A DNA stretch of 64,000 bases from Bacteroidales bacterium (GTDB lineage: Bacteria; Bacteroidota; Bacteroidia; Bacteroidales; P3). Below the pieces are notes generated by a model that saw only the letters and a list, made by a program, of their open reading frames with translations, was not told where the DNA came from and did no database searches. Position numbers and translations under genes: made by a program. Of the stretch, positions 23,759 to 31,848 are shown piece by piece. The DNA is taken from NCBI GenBank assembly GCA_017616895.1, contig JAFZXE010000020.1:1-64000 (forward strand), written 5' to 3'. Every line of letters starts with the position of its first letter. Position 1 is the stretch's first letter.

Positions 23759-23825
23759 ATATAGCTTAGCCCCCTTTCCACGACACACCATCGGCATACA
23801 CAGCCACAAATTTTTACGCAATAAT

Positions 23826-23856
23826 TTTGGAGGTTTCAAAAAAATGTGTAAATTTG
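23826..23856 (+). promoter_or_regulatory. promoter of the secreted thioredoxin-like gene
   Basis: TTTG (23826-23829), 19 bp, then TAAATTTG (23849-23856): a full match to the Bacteroidota promoter pattern. The leader to the ATG at 23968 is about 105 nt. Confidence 0.8.
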
Positions 23857-23967
23857 CACTGATTATTTGCATAGAAATCTCAAAAAAACCTACAAGACAA
23901 TATCGTTGTAATTTATTAATTTATCAAAGCCGAAGGGCCTGATGGCATATAACAGGGCGAAATCTAT

Positions 23968-25602
23968 ATGAAGAAAGTTTTATTATTTGCTGCGACGCTC
24001 CTTCTGTCAGCAACAATGTTTGCACAGGAGCCGATGAAAGGTGAGATTCGCTGCGCTGACTTTAATGAAAACTCGATGAAAGGCGGCGACAAAGGCGCTT
24101 CTGACTGGGGTACATTCGATAACTTCACAGCAACTGACATGAATGGCGTCTCGCACGACATTCAGGCCTATCTTGACGCTGGCAAGTATGTGGTAATCGA
24201 TTTCTTCTGCGCATGGTGCGGACCTTGCTACTCTTTCCACCAAACAGGTACTTTGGAAAACCTTTACAATACATACGGACAAGGTGGAACCAACGAATTC
24301 GTAGTGCTGTATGTTGAGGGCGAAACCACCAATACCGCAGCCCAGATTTCAGGAACCACCACCGCTCAGACATACGCGGGTTATTCAGCAGGTGATTTCA
24401 CAAACGGCGGCACCAACCCCATTCCTATTATCGACGCAACTGAGGACCTCGTCTGGAATGTTTCAACATACGATGGCTATGTGCCGAGAGTGTATCTGTT
24501 CTGCCCCTCTGGTTTTGTATATCAGATGTACGGCGTAGTCAACAGCTCAGCCGAGGATTATTACACTTTCGCCACAACAAACTGCCCGTCAGCTTCCACT
24601 CGTCCTATAGTTGATATCATTGCCCCCTCTGCAACCCTTGGTCAGCCTGCTACAATTAGCGCCGATGTGGTAAGTGTTGGTGATGTTACTTACGCTTGGA
24701 CCTTCGAAGGTGGTTCTCCCGCTACCGCTACAACCCAGAGTGCAACCGTAACTTGGAACACCCTCGGAATGCACAATGTTTCAGTCGTTGTCACCAATGC
24801 AGCTGGCAGCACCACTGCAACCGCCACTGTCAACGTTATTGACTGCAGCACAGGAATCTCCGTCCCCTACGAAGAGAGCTTTGAGGGTGGACTCGGATGC
24901 TGGACCGCTATATCTAACAATACCGAGAACGACGACAGCCAGGATAACGGTTTCGGCGTGCGTGCAGCCGGAGACGACATTCAGACAACGATAGGTGAAG
25001 CCCATAGCGGCAACAACGTATTCCTGTTCTCAAGCTATAACCAAACTAGCGACTACACTCAGTATCTCATTTCCCCGCAACTCCATCTTAGCAGCGATGC
25101 TCAACTGAGTTTCTATCTCTATGCCCAGTCAACCCGCTATGGCAATGAGTCGTGCAGAGTAATGGTTTCAACAACCAACAACAGCCCCTCAAGCTTCACT
25201 AATCTTGGCGACGAAATTTCAATGGGAGAAGCTCAGACCTGGACTGAATTCACCAGAACACTTCCTGCCAACACAAAATATGTTGCATTCAAATACACTG
25301 TAACAAGCGACACTTGGTTCCTTGGCATTGATGACATTTCCTTCACCTCTGCTGGCGGCGGCACCCAGGGCATCAACGACGTGACCACCTCGAACGTGAA
25401 GCTCTACCCGAACCCGACCACTGGCAACCTCTACATCGACGCAGAGGGTCTGCAGAAGGTTGAGGTTATCGACGCTGCCGGACGCATCGTCATGACCGAG
25501 ACCACCAGCCAGGTCAACATGAGCCACCTCGCCAACGGCGTCTATACCGTGCGTGTGATGGCCAACGGCAACAGCACCATCCAGAAAGTTGTGAAGAAAT
25601 AA
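23968..25602 (+). CDS. secreted thioredoxin-like protein with PKD domain and T9SS sorting domain
   Basis: 544 residues. Signal peptide MKKVLLFAATLLLSATMFAQ. A TlpA/thioredoxin-like fold has the redox motif WCGPC at residues 83-87 (VIDFFCAWCGPCYSFH) and, about 90 residues on, a cis-Pro-like YVPRVYLF. A PKD-type beta domain follows (about 215-290, VTYAWTFEGGSPATATT), then a jelly-roll region of the choice-of-anchor/MAM kind (EESFEGGLGCW up to GIDDISF), and the sorting domain (VKLYPNPTTGNLYIDAEG to the C-terminal VQ/VVKK end). It should act outside the cell as a disulfide oxidoreductase or be surface-anchored; substrate unknown. Own promoter and terminator. Confidence 0.9.
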   Translation: MKKVLLFAATLLLSATMFAQEPMKGEIRCADFNENSMKGGDKGASDWGTFDNFTATDMNGVSHDIQAYLDAGKYVVIDFFCAWCGPCYSFHQTGTLENLYNTYGQGGTNEFVVLYVEGETTNTAAQISGTTTAQTYAGYSAGDFTNGGTNPIPIIDATEDLVWNVSTYDGYVPRVYLFCPSGFVYQMYGVVNSSAEDYYTFATTNCPSASTRPIVDIIAPSATLGQPATISADVVSVGDVTYAWTFEGGSPATATTQSATVTWNTLGMHNVSVVVTNAAGSTTATATVNVIDCSTGISVPYEESFEGGLGCWTAISNNTENDDSQDNGFGVRAAGDDIQTTIGEAHSGNNVFLFSSYNQTSDYTQYLISPQLHLSSDAQLSFYLYAQSTRYGNESCRVMVSTTNNSPSSFTNLGDEISMGEAQTWTEFTRTLPANTKYVAFKYTVTSDTWFLGIDDISFTSAGGGTQGINDVTTSNVKLYPNPTTGNLYIDAEGLQKVEVIDAAGRIVMTETTSQVNMSHLANGVYTVRVMANGNSTIQKVVKK

Positions 25603-25618
25603 AACAACTTCATAATAG

Positions 25619-25653
25619 AAAAAAAGCCGCGGCGTTCAGCTGCGGCTTTTTTT
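25619..25653 (+). terminator. rho-independent terminator after the thioredoxin-like gene
   Basis: AAAAAGCCGC(GGC) pairs with GC(T)GCGGCTTTTT around a short loop, with A- and T-tracts on the two sides, so it may work in both directions. Confidence 0.85.
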
Positions 25654-25712
25654 GTTGCATTGTTACGAAGCTATTTCTTCAATCAAATAAAACAGCTTCC
25701 CAGTAGTATATT

Positions 25713-26264
25713 TTACTTCAAACCTTTCAGTGCTGCCTGTAGCGACTTGGTAACACCGTTCGAGGTGTAGGTGGCGCCAGCCACTGCATCGACTTTCTTC
25801 TTGCATGCAGCCTTGGGCGAAAGACCATTCCACGACTTGAAGAATCCAGCCGCTTTCACGCGCTGCACATACTGCGGAGTCTCGCTGTTAGCCAGCAGCT
25901 CCACCGAGAGAACCTTCTTGTTCTTGTCGAGGGCGATCATGAGCGGAGTCTCGCCGTTGTAGCCCTTGATGCCGTCGCTGGCAGGCTTGGAATAGACCAC
26001 ATAGCCGAGGAGTTTCTTCGAGGCATCATACACCGAAGTCCACTTGGCTTCTTTCTTGACGCTCTTCACCGTGGGGAAAGCGCGCACAATCTCCATAGCA
26101 ATACCGTCGGCGTTGACGGCTGGCTGCGCGGCTTTGGCCTGCTGATGGTGCGGGCAGTTGCCGCAGTGGTGCGCACACTGATGATTATTGCCGGCAGGCT
26201 GCTGAGCGGCAAGCGAGCCGATGGCAAAAAGTGCTATCACACTTAACGAAAGTAACTTTTTCAT
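25713..26264 (-). CDS. exported FMN-binding domain protein with His/Cys-rich N-terminus
   Basis: 183 residues. Signal peptide MKKLLSLSVIALFAIGSLAA. Directly after it is a metal-site-like stretch HQCAHHCGNCPHH (residues about 29-41). The C-terminal part resembles the FMN-binding domain of RnfG/NqrC/NosR proteins: a DGIKGYNGETPLMIALDK strand pattern and the AGATYTSNGV motif whose Thr is the usual covalent FMN site. A periplasmic electron-transfer or flavin-carrier role is likely but not proven. The ATG at 26264 is chosen; a TTG nine bases upstream is less likely. Confidence 0.75.
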   Translation of the reverse strand: MKKLLSLSVIALFAIGSLAAQQPAGNNHQCAHHCGNCPHHQQAKAAQPAVNADGIAMEIVRAFPTVKSVKKEAKWTSVYDASKKLLGYVVYSKPASDGIKGYNGETPLMIALDKNKKVLSVELLANSETPQYVQRVKAAGFFKSWNGLSPKAACKKKVDAVAGATYTSNGVTKSLQAALKGLK

Positions 26265-26288
26265 AAGTATCAATTTTTATGTTAATCA

Positions 26289-27053
26289 TTAAAGAATCCA
26301 ATGCGAAAGGAGAATGGAGGTGGCGACGGCAGCGTTGAGCGACTCGCAGGTGTCGCCGATGTTGGGGATGGTAACGCGATGAGTCAGGAAGGGCTGCAAC
26401 GACGACGATATGCCGCGCGACTCGTTGCCTACAAGTATCACGGCAGGAGTAGCGGTAACGACGCTGCGAAGGTCGTCGCCGTCCAGCACCGCCCCATAGA
26501 CAGGCATCCCGCAAGAAGGGAGCCATTCGGCAAGGTCACGACATTCGACAGAGACGCGGAAAAGGCTGCCCATGGTGGATTGCACCACCTTGGGGTTAAA
26601 GCGGCTGACCGTGTCGGGACTGCACACGATATGCCTCACGCCGAACCAGTCGGCAGTGCGAATGATGGTGCCCAGGTTGCCAGGGTCTTGCAGACGGTCG
26701 AGAGCGAGGGTTATTTTCGAATTTTGAATTTTGAATTGTGAATTGTGAATTTCGCACACCTGCCGTTCCAACAGCATCCATACCTCATTGGGCTGACGGA
26801 GGGATGAGAGGCGTTGCAACTGTTCGTCGGTAACGAGATACATGGATGAACATAGCCCCTTGTCAAGCCACATGGCGCTATGAGCCTCAAGCCAAACCCT
26901 TGTGGCGCAGAGAGTCTGGACATGTATTCCCATTGCCATAATTTCCGACGCCAACTTCTCACCTTCGGCCACGAAAAGGTTGTGAAGGTCACAGAATTTT
27001 TGTTGCCGAAAAGTGGCGAGTTCCTTGAGTTTGGATTTGGATATAGGTTCCAT
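26289..27053 (-). CDS. SpoU/TrmH-family RNA 2'-O-methyltransferase
   Basis: 254 residues. The N-terminal 95 or so form the L30e-like RNA-binding domain (NLFVAEGEKLASEI). The SPOUT catalytic domain starts at LALDRLQDPGNLGTIIRTAD and ends with the motifs AVILVGNESRGISS and VTIPNIGDTCESLNAAVA, which make the SAM-binding knot. Residues about 102-113 (HNSQFKIQNSK) are an in-frame low-complexity insert between the two domains, encoded by GAATTTTGAA-type repeats. Target nucleotide (rRNA or tRNA) is unknown. Start at 27053; a TTG at 27065 is possible. Confidence 0.92.
   Translation of the reverse strand: MEPISKSKLKELATFRQQKFCDLHNLFVAEGEKLASEIMAMGIHVQTLCATRVWLEAHSAMWLDKGLCSSMYLVTDEQLQRLSSLRQPNEVWMLLERQVCEIHNSQFKIQNSKITLALDRLQDPGNLGTIIRTADWFGVRHIVCSPDTVSRFNPKVVQSTMGSLFRVSVECRDLAEWLPSCGMPVYGAVLDGDDLRSVVTATPAVILVGNESRGISSSLQPFLTHRVTIPNIGDTCESLNAAVATSILLSHWIL
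26715..26753. repeat. in-frame GAATTTTGAATTGTGAATT repeat inside the SpoU methyltransferase gene
   Basis: About 39 bp of 9-10-bp units GAATTTT and GAATTGT. It encodes the linker HNSQFKIQNSK. Related sequence lies inside mtnA (27574-27608) and upstream of the RND pump (about 19100-19124). Confidence 0.75.
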
Positions 27054-27098
27054 CGAGAGTTGCAATATGTTGATAAAACGGAGATTTAGAAAAAAAAT

Positions 27099-27129
27099 TT
27101 TGTCAGTTTGCGGAAAAGTAGTACTTTTG
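27099..27129 (+). promoter_or_regulatory. promoter of tRNA-His
   Basis: TTTG (27099-27102), 19 bp, then TACTTTTG (27122-27129); the tRNA begins about 21 bp further on. Confidence 0.75.
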
Positions 27130-27150
27130 CAACCGCTTTAAGCGACAGAT

Positions 27151-27225
27151 GGTGGGCGTAGCTCAGCTGGTTAGAGTGCCGGATTGTGGTTCCGAAGGTC
27201 GTGGGTTCGAATCCCACCTCCCACC
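27151..27225 (+). tRNA. tRNA-His (anticodon GTG)
   Basis: Cloverleaf by eye: the acceptor stem includes the extra 5' G of tRNA-His pairing with C73, the D-arm is GCTCAGCTGGTTAGAGT, the anticodon loop TTGTGGT carries GTG, and the T-arm is GTGGGTTCGAATCCCAC. There are apparent mismatches at acceptor pair 6-67 (C/T) and anticodon-stem pair 27-43 (C/A). CCA is not encoded. A hairpin follows at 27232-27261. Confidence 0.9.
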
Positions 27226-27231
27226 CCTGAA

Positions 27232-27261
27232 GAAGCCCGCGACAACGATGTTGCGGGCTTC
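27232..27261 (+). terminator. hairpin after tRNA-His
   Basis: GAAGCCCGC (27232-27240) pairs perfectly with GCGGGCTTC (27253-27261). The T-tract is weak. It may end the tRNA transcript or only attenuate it, since mtnA starts 14 bp later with no promoter of its own seen. Confidence 0.65.
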
Positions 27262-27274
27262 TTGTATAAAAAAG

Positions 27275-28270
27275 ATGACGAACGATTGGGATATATGCTA
27301 TTTCAGCGACGGCGGGCACTCGCTCACGGTGCTCGACCAAACACTGCTGCCCACCGAGGAGCGGTACGTTGAGCTGCGCAGCGCGGCAGAGGTGGCAGAC
27401 GCGATAGCACGGCTGGTGGTGCGCGGAGCGCCTCTTATAGGCATCGCCGCCGCGATGGGACTCTGTGTGGCGGTTGCAAACGGCGAGGACTTTGAGGAGG
27501 CACGGCGCACGATAGGTGCGGCGAGACCGACGGCGGTTAACCTGTCGTGGGCGTTGGAGAGGATGGCTAGAGCCAATTCTGAATTTCGAAATTTGAATTT
27601 TGAATTGAGGGTGGAACAGTTGCGCGAAGAGGCGCTGAAGATAAAGGATGAAGACGCGGAGACCTGCCACAAGATAGGGCAGTTTGGCCGTGGACTTATA
27701 AATGACGGCATGGGAGTACTGACCCACTGCAACGCAGGACATCTAGCCACAGGACACTATGGCACAGCGCTGGCGCCTATATATGCCGCTGCAGAGGAGG
27801 GCAAACAGTTCAGGGTCTATGCCGACGAGACGAGACCCTTGCTGCAGGGAGCCAGACTTACAGCCTACGAGCTGGTGAAGAACGGCATAGACACAACGTT
27901 GATATGCGACAACATGGCAGCCTCGCTGATGGCCGCCGGCAAGATAGACATAGTGTTTGTGGGCTGCGACCGAGTAGCCGCCAACGGCGACACCGCCAAC
28001 AAGATAGGAACGCTAGGGGTGGCGGTGCTGGCTAAGCACTTCGGGGTTCCGTTCTATGTGTGCGGCCCGCAGTCAACTTTCGACAGCCGCTGTGCCACGG
28101 GCGCGGACATCGTGATTGAGCAGCGCCGCAGCGAAGAGATAACCACCATGCACTACGCAAAGCCTATGGCGCCAACGGGAGTAAATACCTACAACCCCTC
28201 GTTCGACGTCACACCACATGAACTGATAACAGGATATATAACCGAAAATGGAATCGACACGACAAAATAA
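27275..28270 (+). CDS. mtnA: S-methyl-5-thioribose-1-phosphate isomerase
   Basis: 331 residues. Converts methylthioribose-1-phosphate to methylthioribulose-1-phosphate in methionine salvage. Family motifs are VVRGAPLIGIAAAMGL, LTHCNAGHLATGHYGTAL (catalytic Cys), LICDNMAASLM (catalytic Asp) and VGCDRVAANGDTANKIGT. Residues about 101-112 (NSEFRNLNFELR) are a low-complexity in-frame insert, coded by GAATTT repeats, in the N-terminal helical region. The frame is open back through the tRNA; the ATG at 27275 is the first sensible start. No other mtn gene is in the window. Overlaps rbfA by 23 bp. Confidence 0.93.
   Translation: MTNDWDICYFSDGGHSLTVLDQTLLPTEERYVELRSAAEVADAIARLVVRGAPLIGIAAAMGLCVAVANGEDFEEARRTIGAARPTAVNLSWALERMARANSEFRNLNFELRVEQLREEALKIKDEDAETCHKIGQFGRGLINDGMGVLTHCNAGHLATGHYGTALAPIYAAAEEGKQFRVYADETRPLLQGARLTAYELVKNGIDTTLICDNMAASLMAAGKIDIVFVGCDRVAANGDTANKIGTLGVAVLAKHFGVPFYVCGPQSTFDSRCATGADIVIEQRRSEEITTMHYAKPMAPTGVNTYNPSFDVTPHELITGYITENGIDTTK
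27574..27608. repeat. in-frame GAATTTNGAA repeat inside mtnA
   Basis: About 35 bp built from GAATTTCGAAATTTGAATTT-like units, adding about 12 residues. Same repeat type as 26715-26753. Confidence 0.7.
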
Positions 28271-28619
28271 GATTGCACGGCTCATACAGCAAGACATGGG
28301 CAGCATATTTCTGAAAGAGATGAAGCCGAAACTGGGCAACTCGCTGATAACGGTAACCGAGGTTCGCATCACGCCCGACCTTTCGATAGCCCGTGTGTAT
28401 GTCAGCATACTGCCTATCGGGACGATGCCCGAAACCGAACCCGCGGTGACTGCAACCAAAGAGACTGTGATGGCCGCGATAAACGCCAACAACGCCGACC
28501 TACGCAGAAGACTCGGCATGCTGGAAGGCAAGCAGCTGAGGATTATACCCGAACTGGAATTCCATCTCGACAACACTTTGGACAGAATGGAGAACATAGA
28601 AAAACTGCTCAAACAGTGA
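28248..28619 (+). CDS. rbfA: ribosome-binding factor A
   Basis: 123 residues, a KH-like domain protein needed for maturation of the 30S subunit and 16S rRNA 5' end. Family features are RQNKIARLIQQDMGSIFL at the N-terminus, VTVTEVRITPDLSIARVYVS-like central strands and PELEFHLDNTLDRMENIEKL near the end. It overlaps mtnA upstream and the permease downstream (GTGA), so it belongs to a tightly packed unit. Confidence 0.93.
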   Translation: MESTRQNKIARLIQQDMGSIFLKEMKPKLGNSLITVTEVRITPDLSIARVYVSILPIGTMPETEPAVTATKETVMAAINANNADLRRRLGMLEGKQLRIIPELEFHLDNTLDRMENIEKLLKQ

Positions 28620-29833
28620 ACCTGCCGCACTTCATAGCCAGACGATACCTTTTCGCACGCAAGCGCAAGAGCGTGATAAACGTTATTTCGTGGATTTCGC
28701 TTGTGGGGCTGAGCGTTGCGTCGATGGCACTGATAGTGGTGCTTTCGGTATATAACGGCATAGGCGGACTGACACAGAAGCTATTCAACGTGTTCGACCC
28801 ACAGCTGATGGTGGAGAAATACGAAGGCAAGAGCTTCGAAGCCGACCGTGCGCTGATGGACAAGGTCGAATCAGTTAAGGGAGTGCGCACAGTGAGCAAA
28901 ATCGTGGAGGAGAACGCCTGGGTGACCTACCATCAGAACCAAGCCATAGTGCAGCTGAGAGGCGTTGACGACAACTACCCCGCAATAACGGGTATAGACA
29001 CAATGATATTCGACGGCGACTATGTGTTCCAACGATATGTCAACGGCCAGATAATAAGCTACGGAGTGCTCGGCGCGTTGATATACGACCAACTGGGGAT
29101 GCGGGGACTCGCCAACGAGCCTATGGCGGTGCACATACCCAAACGCGGCAAAGGCATAGGACTATCGATTGACGACGCTTTCAACACGGGGTACCTCTAC
29201 CTAGGCGGCACTTTCTACATACAGCAGGATATTGACAGCAAGTATGTGCTGGCCGATATAGGCTTTGTGAGAGACCTGCTGGACTATGGCGCCGACGAGT
29301 GCACCTCGCTGGCAATCGCACTTGACGAGAAAGCCGACGTGAAGCGGGTGAAGAAAGAGATGAAGGAACTGCTTGGCAAAGAATACCTGATAAAAGACCG
29401 CTACGACCAGCAACCGCTCTATTTCAAGATTTACCGTTCGGAGCGGCTGGGAATAATACTTATACTTTCGCTTATAGTGCTTATCTCGACGCTGAACCTG
29501 ATTGCGTCGCTGTCGCTGCTCATCATCGACAAGCGTCGCGACACCGCCACCATGCGCAGTATGGGCATGGAGCGGCGCACTGTGAGGCAGGTCTTTTTCA
29601 GAGAAGGCATGCTGATAAGCGCCGTAGGCGTGGTTGCAGGGCTGATTCTAGGCTTTGTCGTATGCTTCCTGCAACAGACGTTCGGCATAATAAAGATGGG
29701 CAACAACTTTGTGGTGAGCGCATTCCCTGTGGAGATGCACTTCACCGACTTCGTGCTGACATTCGTATTGGTGATGCTGTTGAGCACCATGGCCGTGTGG
29801 TTCACCACCCGACGGGCAAAGATTCCTAACTAG
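28616..29833 (+). CDS. FtsX/LolC-LolE-type ABC transporter permease
   Basis: 405 residues. Four helices in the MacB/FtsX arrangement: one at about 22-45, then a large periplasmic domain (about 50-270), then three near the C-terminus (ILILSLIVLISTLNLIASLS, VVAGLILGFVVCFL, VLTFVLVMLLSTMAVWF). The N-terminal FIARRYLFARKRKSVINVIS is typical of lipoprotein-releasing permeases, which extract outer-membrane lipoproteins for LolA. No ATPase gene (lolD) is adjacent. Start is GTG at 28616, overlapping the rbfA stop. Confidence 0.9.
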   Translation: MNLPHFIARRYLFARKRKSVINVISWISLVGLSVASMALIVVLSVYNGIGGLTQKLFNVFDPQLMVEKYEGKSFEADRALMDKVESVKGVRTVSKIVEENAWVTYHQNQAIVQLRGVDDNYPAITGIDTMIFDGDYVFQRYVNGQIISYGVLGALIYDQLGMRGLANEPMAVHIPKRGKGIGLSIDDAFNTGYLYLGGTFYIQQDIDSKYVLADIGFVRDLLDYGADECTSLAIALDEKADVKRVKKEMKELLGKEYLIKDRYDQQPLYFKIYRSERLGIILILSLIVLISTLNLIASLSLLIIDKRRDTATMRSMGMERRTVRQVFFREGMLISAVGVVAGLILGFVVCFLQQTFGIIKMGNNFVVSAFPVEMHFTDFVLTFVLVMLLSTMAVWFTTRRAKIPN

Positions 29834-29837
29834 ACGG

Positions 29838-31787
29838 TTACCGCTGTTCGGCGGTTTCAAGGGCTATTACCGCTTCCTCCCACTCGTTGACCTTGGCTTC
29901 GAGCGAGGTTTTCAGTGTTTGATAGTCGTCGAATATTGCGGGGTCGCTAGTGCCTGATGCTAGTTTCGCCTCGATGTCGGAGACCTTCTGCTCGAGGTTT
30001 GATATTTCCTCTTCGAGTTTTGAGACTTCGTTGCGGAGTTTTCTTAACTCCCGCTCACGCTCCTTCGACTGCTGATAGTCGAGTTTGGATTGCTTGACTG
30101 GTTGATTGTTTGATTGCGTTACTGCGTTATTGCGTGAGTTTTTGTGAGCTTGGGTATTGTCGAGTTGCTTCAAGTCTTCGAGTTTGCGCCATTCGAGGAA
30201 CTCGAAGATATCGCCTTTGAACTCGTGCACCTCGCCGCCGCGGAACTCGTAGAGAGAGTCAGTGAGACCTTGCAGGAAGTCGCGGTCGTGCGAGACAAGA
30301 ATAAGTGTGCCCGTATATTGCAGCAGTGCGTTTTTGAGCACGTCCTTTGAGTCCATGTCGAGGTGGTTGGTGGGCTCGTCGAGGATAAGCAGGTTGGAGG
30401 GGGTGAGCAGCAATTTGGCGAGCGCCAGACGAGCTTTCTCGCCGCCGGACAGCACCTTGACTTTCTTGTCGATGTCGTCCTCGTCGAAGAGGAAACTGCC
30501 GAGAATGTTGCGAATCTTGGGACGAATGTCGCCAATGGCGATATCGTCGATGGTTTGGAATACGGTCTTCTCGCCGTCGAGCATGGCGGCCTGGTTCTGC
30601 GCATAGTAGCCTATGACCACCTGCTGACCCACCTTGCAAAGCCCGCCGTAGTCGGTCAGGTCGCCTACGATGATTTTGGCGAGAGTCGATTTGCCCTCGC
30701 CATTCTTGCCCACAAAAGCCACCTTGGAGCCAGAGGTGATAAGAAAATCGACATTGTCGAACACCCTGTGGTCGCCGTAGTATTTTGCCAGCGAAGCGGC
30801 TTCGACCACGATCTTGCCGCTGTGAGGCGCCGGCGGGAAACGGAAATGGATGCTCTCGGTGCTGACTTCATCAATCTGCACAGTGTCCATTTTCTCGAGC
30901 ATCTTGATGCGCGACTGCACCTGCTTGGATTTGGTGGCTTTGTATCGGAACCTCTCGATGAATGCCTCAATCTGAGCTATCTGACGCTGCTGGTTGGTGA
31001 GTGACGCCATCTGAGAGGCACGCCGCTCCTGCATAAGCAGCACATAGTCGGAATAGGAAACCTTATAGTCATAGATGCGTCCTGCGGTGATTTCGACCGT
31101 GCGCGTAGTGATATGGTCAAGGAACGTGCGGTCGTGAGACACAAGCACCACAGCTCCCGCATAGGAGGCGAGGAACGATTCGAGCCACTGTATGGATACG
31201 ATGTCGAGGTGGTTGGTGGGCTCGTCGAGTAGCAAAAAGTCAGGATGCTGAAGCAGCAGTTTGGCGAGCTGCACACGCATCTGCCAACCACCCGAAAACT
31301 CGGCGATAGGACGCTGGAAGTCGCTATGGCTGAAGCCCAAACCAAGGAGAATTTTTTCAGCCATCTCGCCACGGTTGTTGCCTCCGAGGATGGAGATATG
31401 CTCCGAGAGGTCGTTGTGGCGCTGCAGCAAGCGCATGTAGGCATCGCTTTCGTAGTCGGTTCGGCTGGCTATCTCATCGGTCATATCCTGCAGCTGAGCT
31501 TCAAGTCGGTCGATATGTTCAAAAGCCTTAAGCGCACCTTCAAGCACAGTGCCTTCGCGGTCGGGCACCATTTCCTGAGGCAGGTAGCCGACGGTCTGCC
31601 CCGAAGCCACGACGATTGTGCCACTCTCGGGTTCCTGCTGCCCGCAGAGAATCTTGAGCAGGGTTGATTTGCCAGCCCCGTTCTTGCCGACAAGGCCGAT
31701 GCGGTCGTTGTCGGCGATGTTGAAGGTTACGCCCGAGAAGAGGTTCTGTCCGGTGAATTGGACGGATAGGTTATTGACGGAAATCAT
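29838..31787 (-). CDS. ABC-F family ATPase (Uup/YheS/YdiF type)
   Basis: 649 residues, two ABC domains in one chain and no membrane segment. First Walker A GLVGKNGAGKSTLLKIL, signature FSGGWQMRVQLAKLL, Walker B LLLDEPTNHLD; second Walker A FVGKNGEGKSTLAKI, signature LSGGEKARLALAKLL, Walker B LILDEPTNHLD. ABC-F proteins act on ribosomes as translation factors or in antibiotic protection. After the second domain a low-complexity stretch (NSRNNAVTQSNNQPVKQSK, near residue 555) leads into a C-terminal coiled coil of about 75 residues. That stretch is coded by the same repeat type found in the Msr fusion. Starts just after the TonB terminator. Confidence 0.93.
   Translation of the reverse strand: MISVNNLSVQFTGQNLFSGVTFNIADNDRIGLVGKNGAGKSTLLKILCGQQEPESGTIVVASGQTVGYLPQEMVPDREGTVLEGALKAFEHIDRLEAQLQDMTDEIASRTDYESDAYMRLLQRHNDLSEHISILGGNNRGEMAEKILLGLGFSHSDFQRPIAEFSGGWQMRVQLAKLLLQHPDFLLLDEPTNHLDIVSIQWLESFLASYAGAVVLVSHDRTFLDHITTRTVEITAGRIYDYKVSYSDYVLLMQERRASQMASLTNQQRQIAQIEAFIERFRYKATKSKQVQSRIKMLEKMDTVQIDEVSTESIHFRFPPAPHSGKIVVEAASLAKYYGDHRVFDNVDFLITSGSKVAFVGKNGEGKSTLAKIIVGDLTDYGGLCKVGQQVVIGYYAQNQAAMLDGEKTVFQTIDDIAIGDIRPKIRNILGSFLFDEDDIDKKVKVLSGGEKARLALAKLLLTPSNLLILDEPTNHLDMDSKDVLKNALLQYTGTLILVSHDRDFLQGLTDSLYEFRGGEVHEFKGDIFEFLEWRKLEDLKQLDNTQAHKNSRNNAVTQSNNQPVKQSKLDYQQSKERERELRKLRNEVSKLEEEISNLEQKVSDIEAKLASGTSDPAIFDDYQTLKTSLEAKVNEWEEAVIALETAEQR
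30097..30138. repeat. in-frame GATTGCGTTATTGCG-like repeat inside the ABC-F gene
   Basis: Plus-strand TTGATTGTTTGATTGCGTTA followed by CTGCGTTATTGCGTGAG. Encodes a linker between the second ABC domain and the coiled coil. Confidence 0.75.
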
Positions 31788-31792
31788 CTTAC

Positions 31793-31825
31793 AAAAAAAG
31801 GCTGCCCAAACGTGTCGGGCAGCCC
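31793..31825 (-). terminator. rho-independent terminator after tonB
   Basis: GGCTGCCC (31800-31807) pairs with GGGCAGCC (31817-31824); on the minus strand the stem is followed by seven T. It separates tonB from the ABC-F gene, whose start codon is only about 6 bp past the T-tract. Confidence 0.85.
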
Positions 31826-31848
31826 GTTACCAAATTCTCCAACAATGA

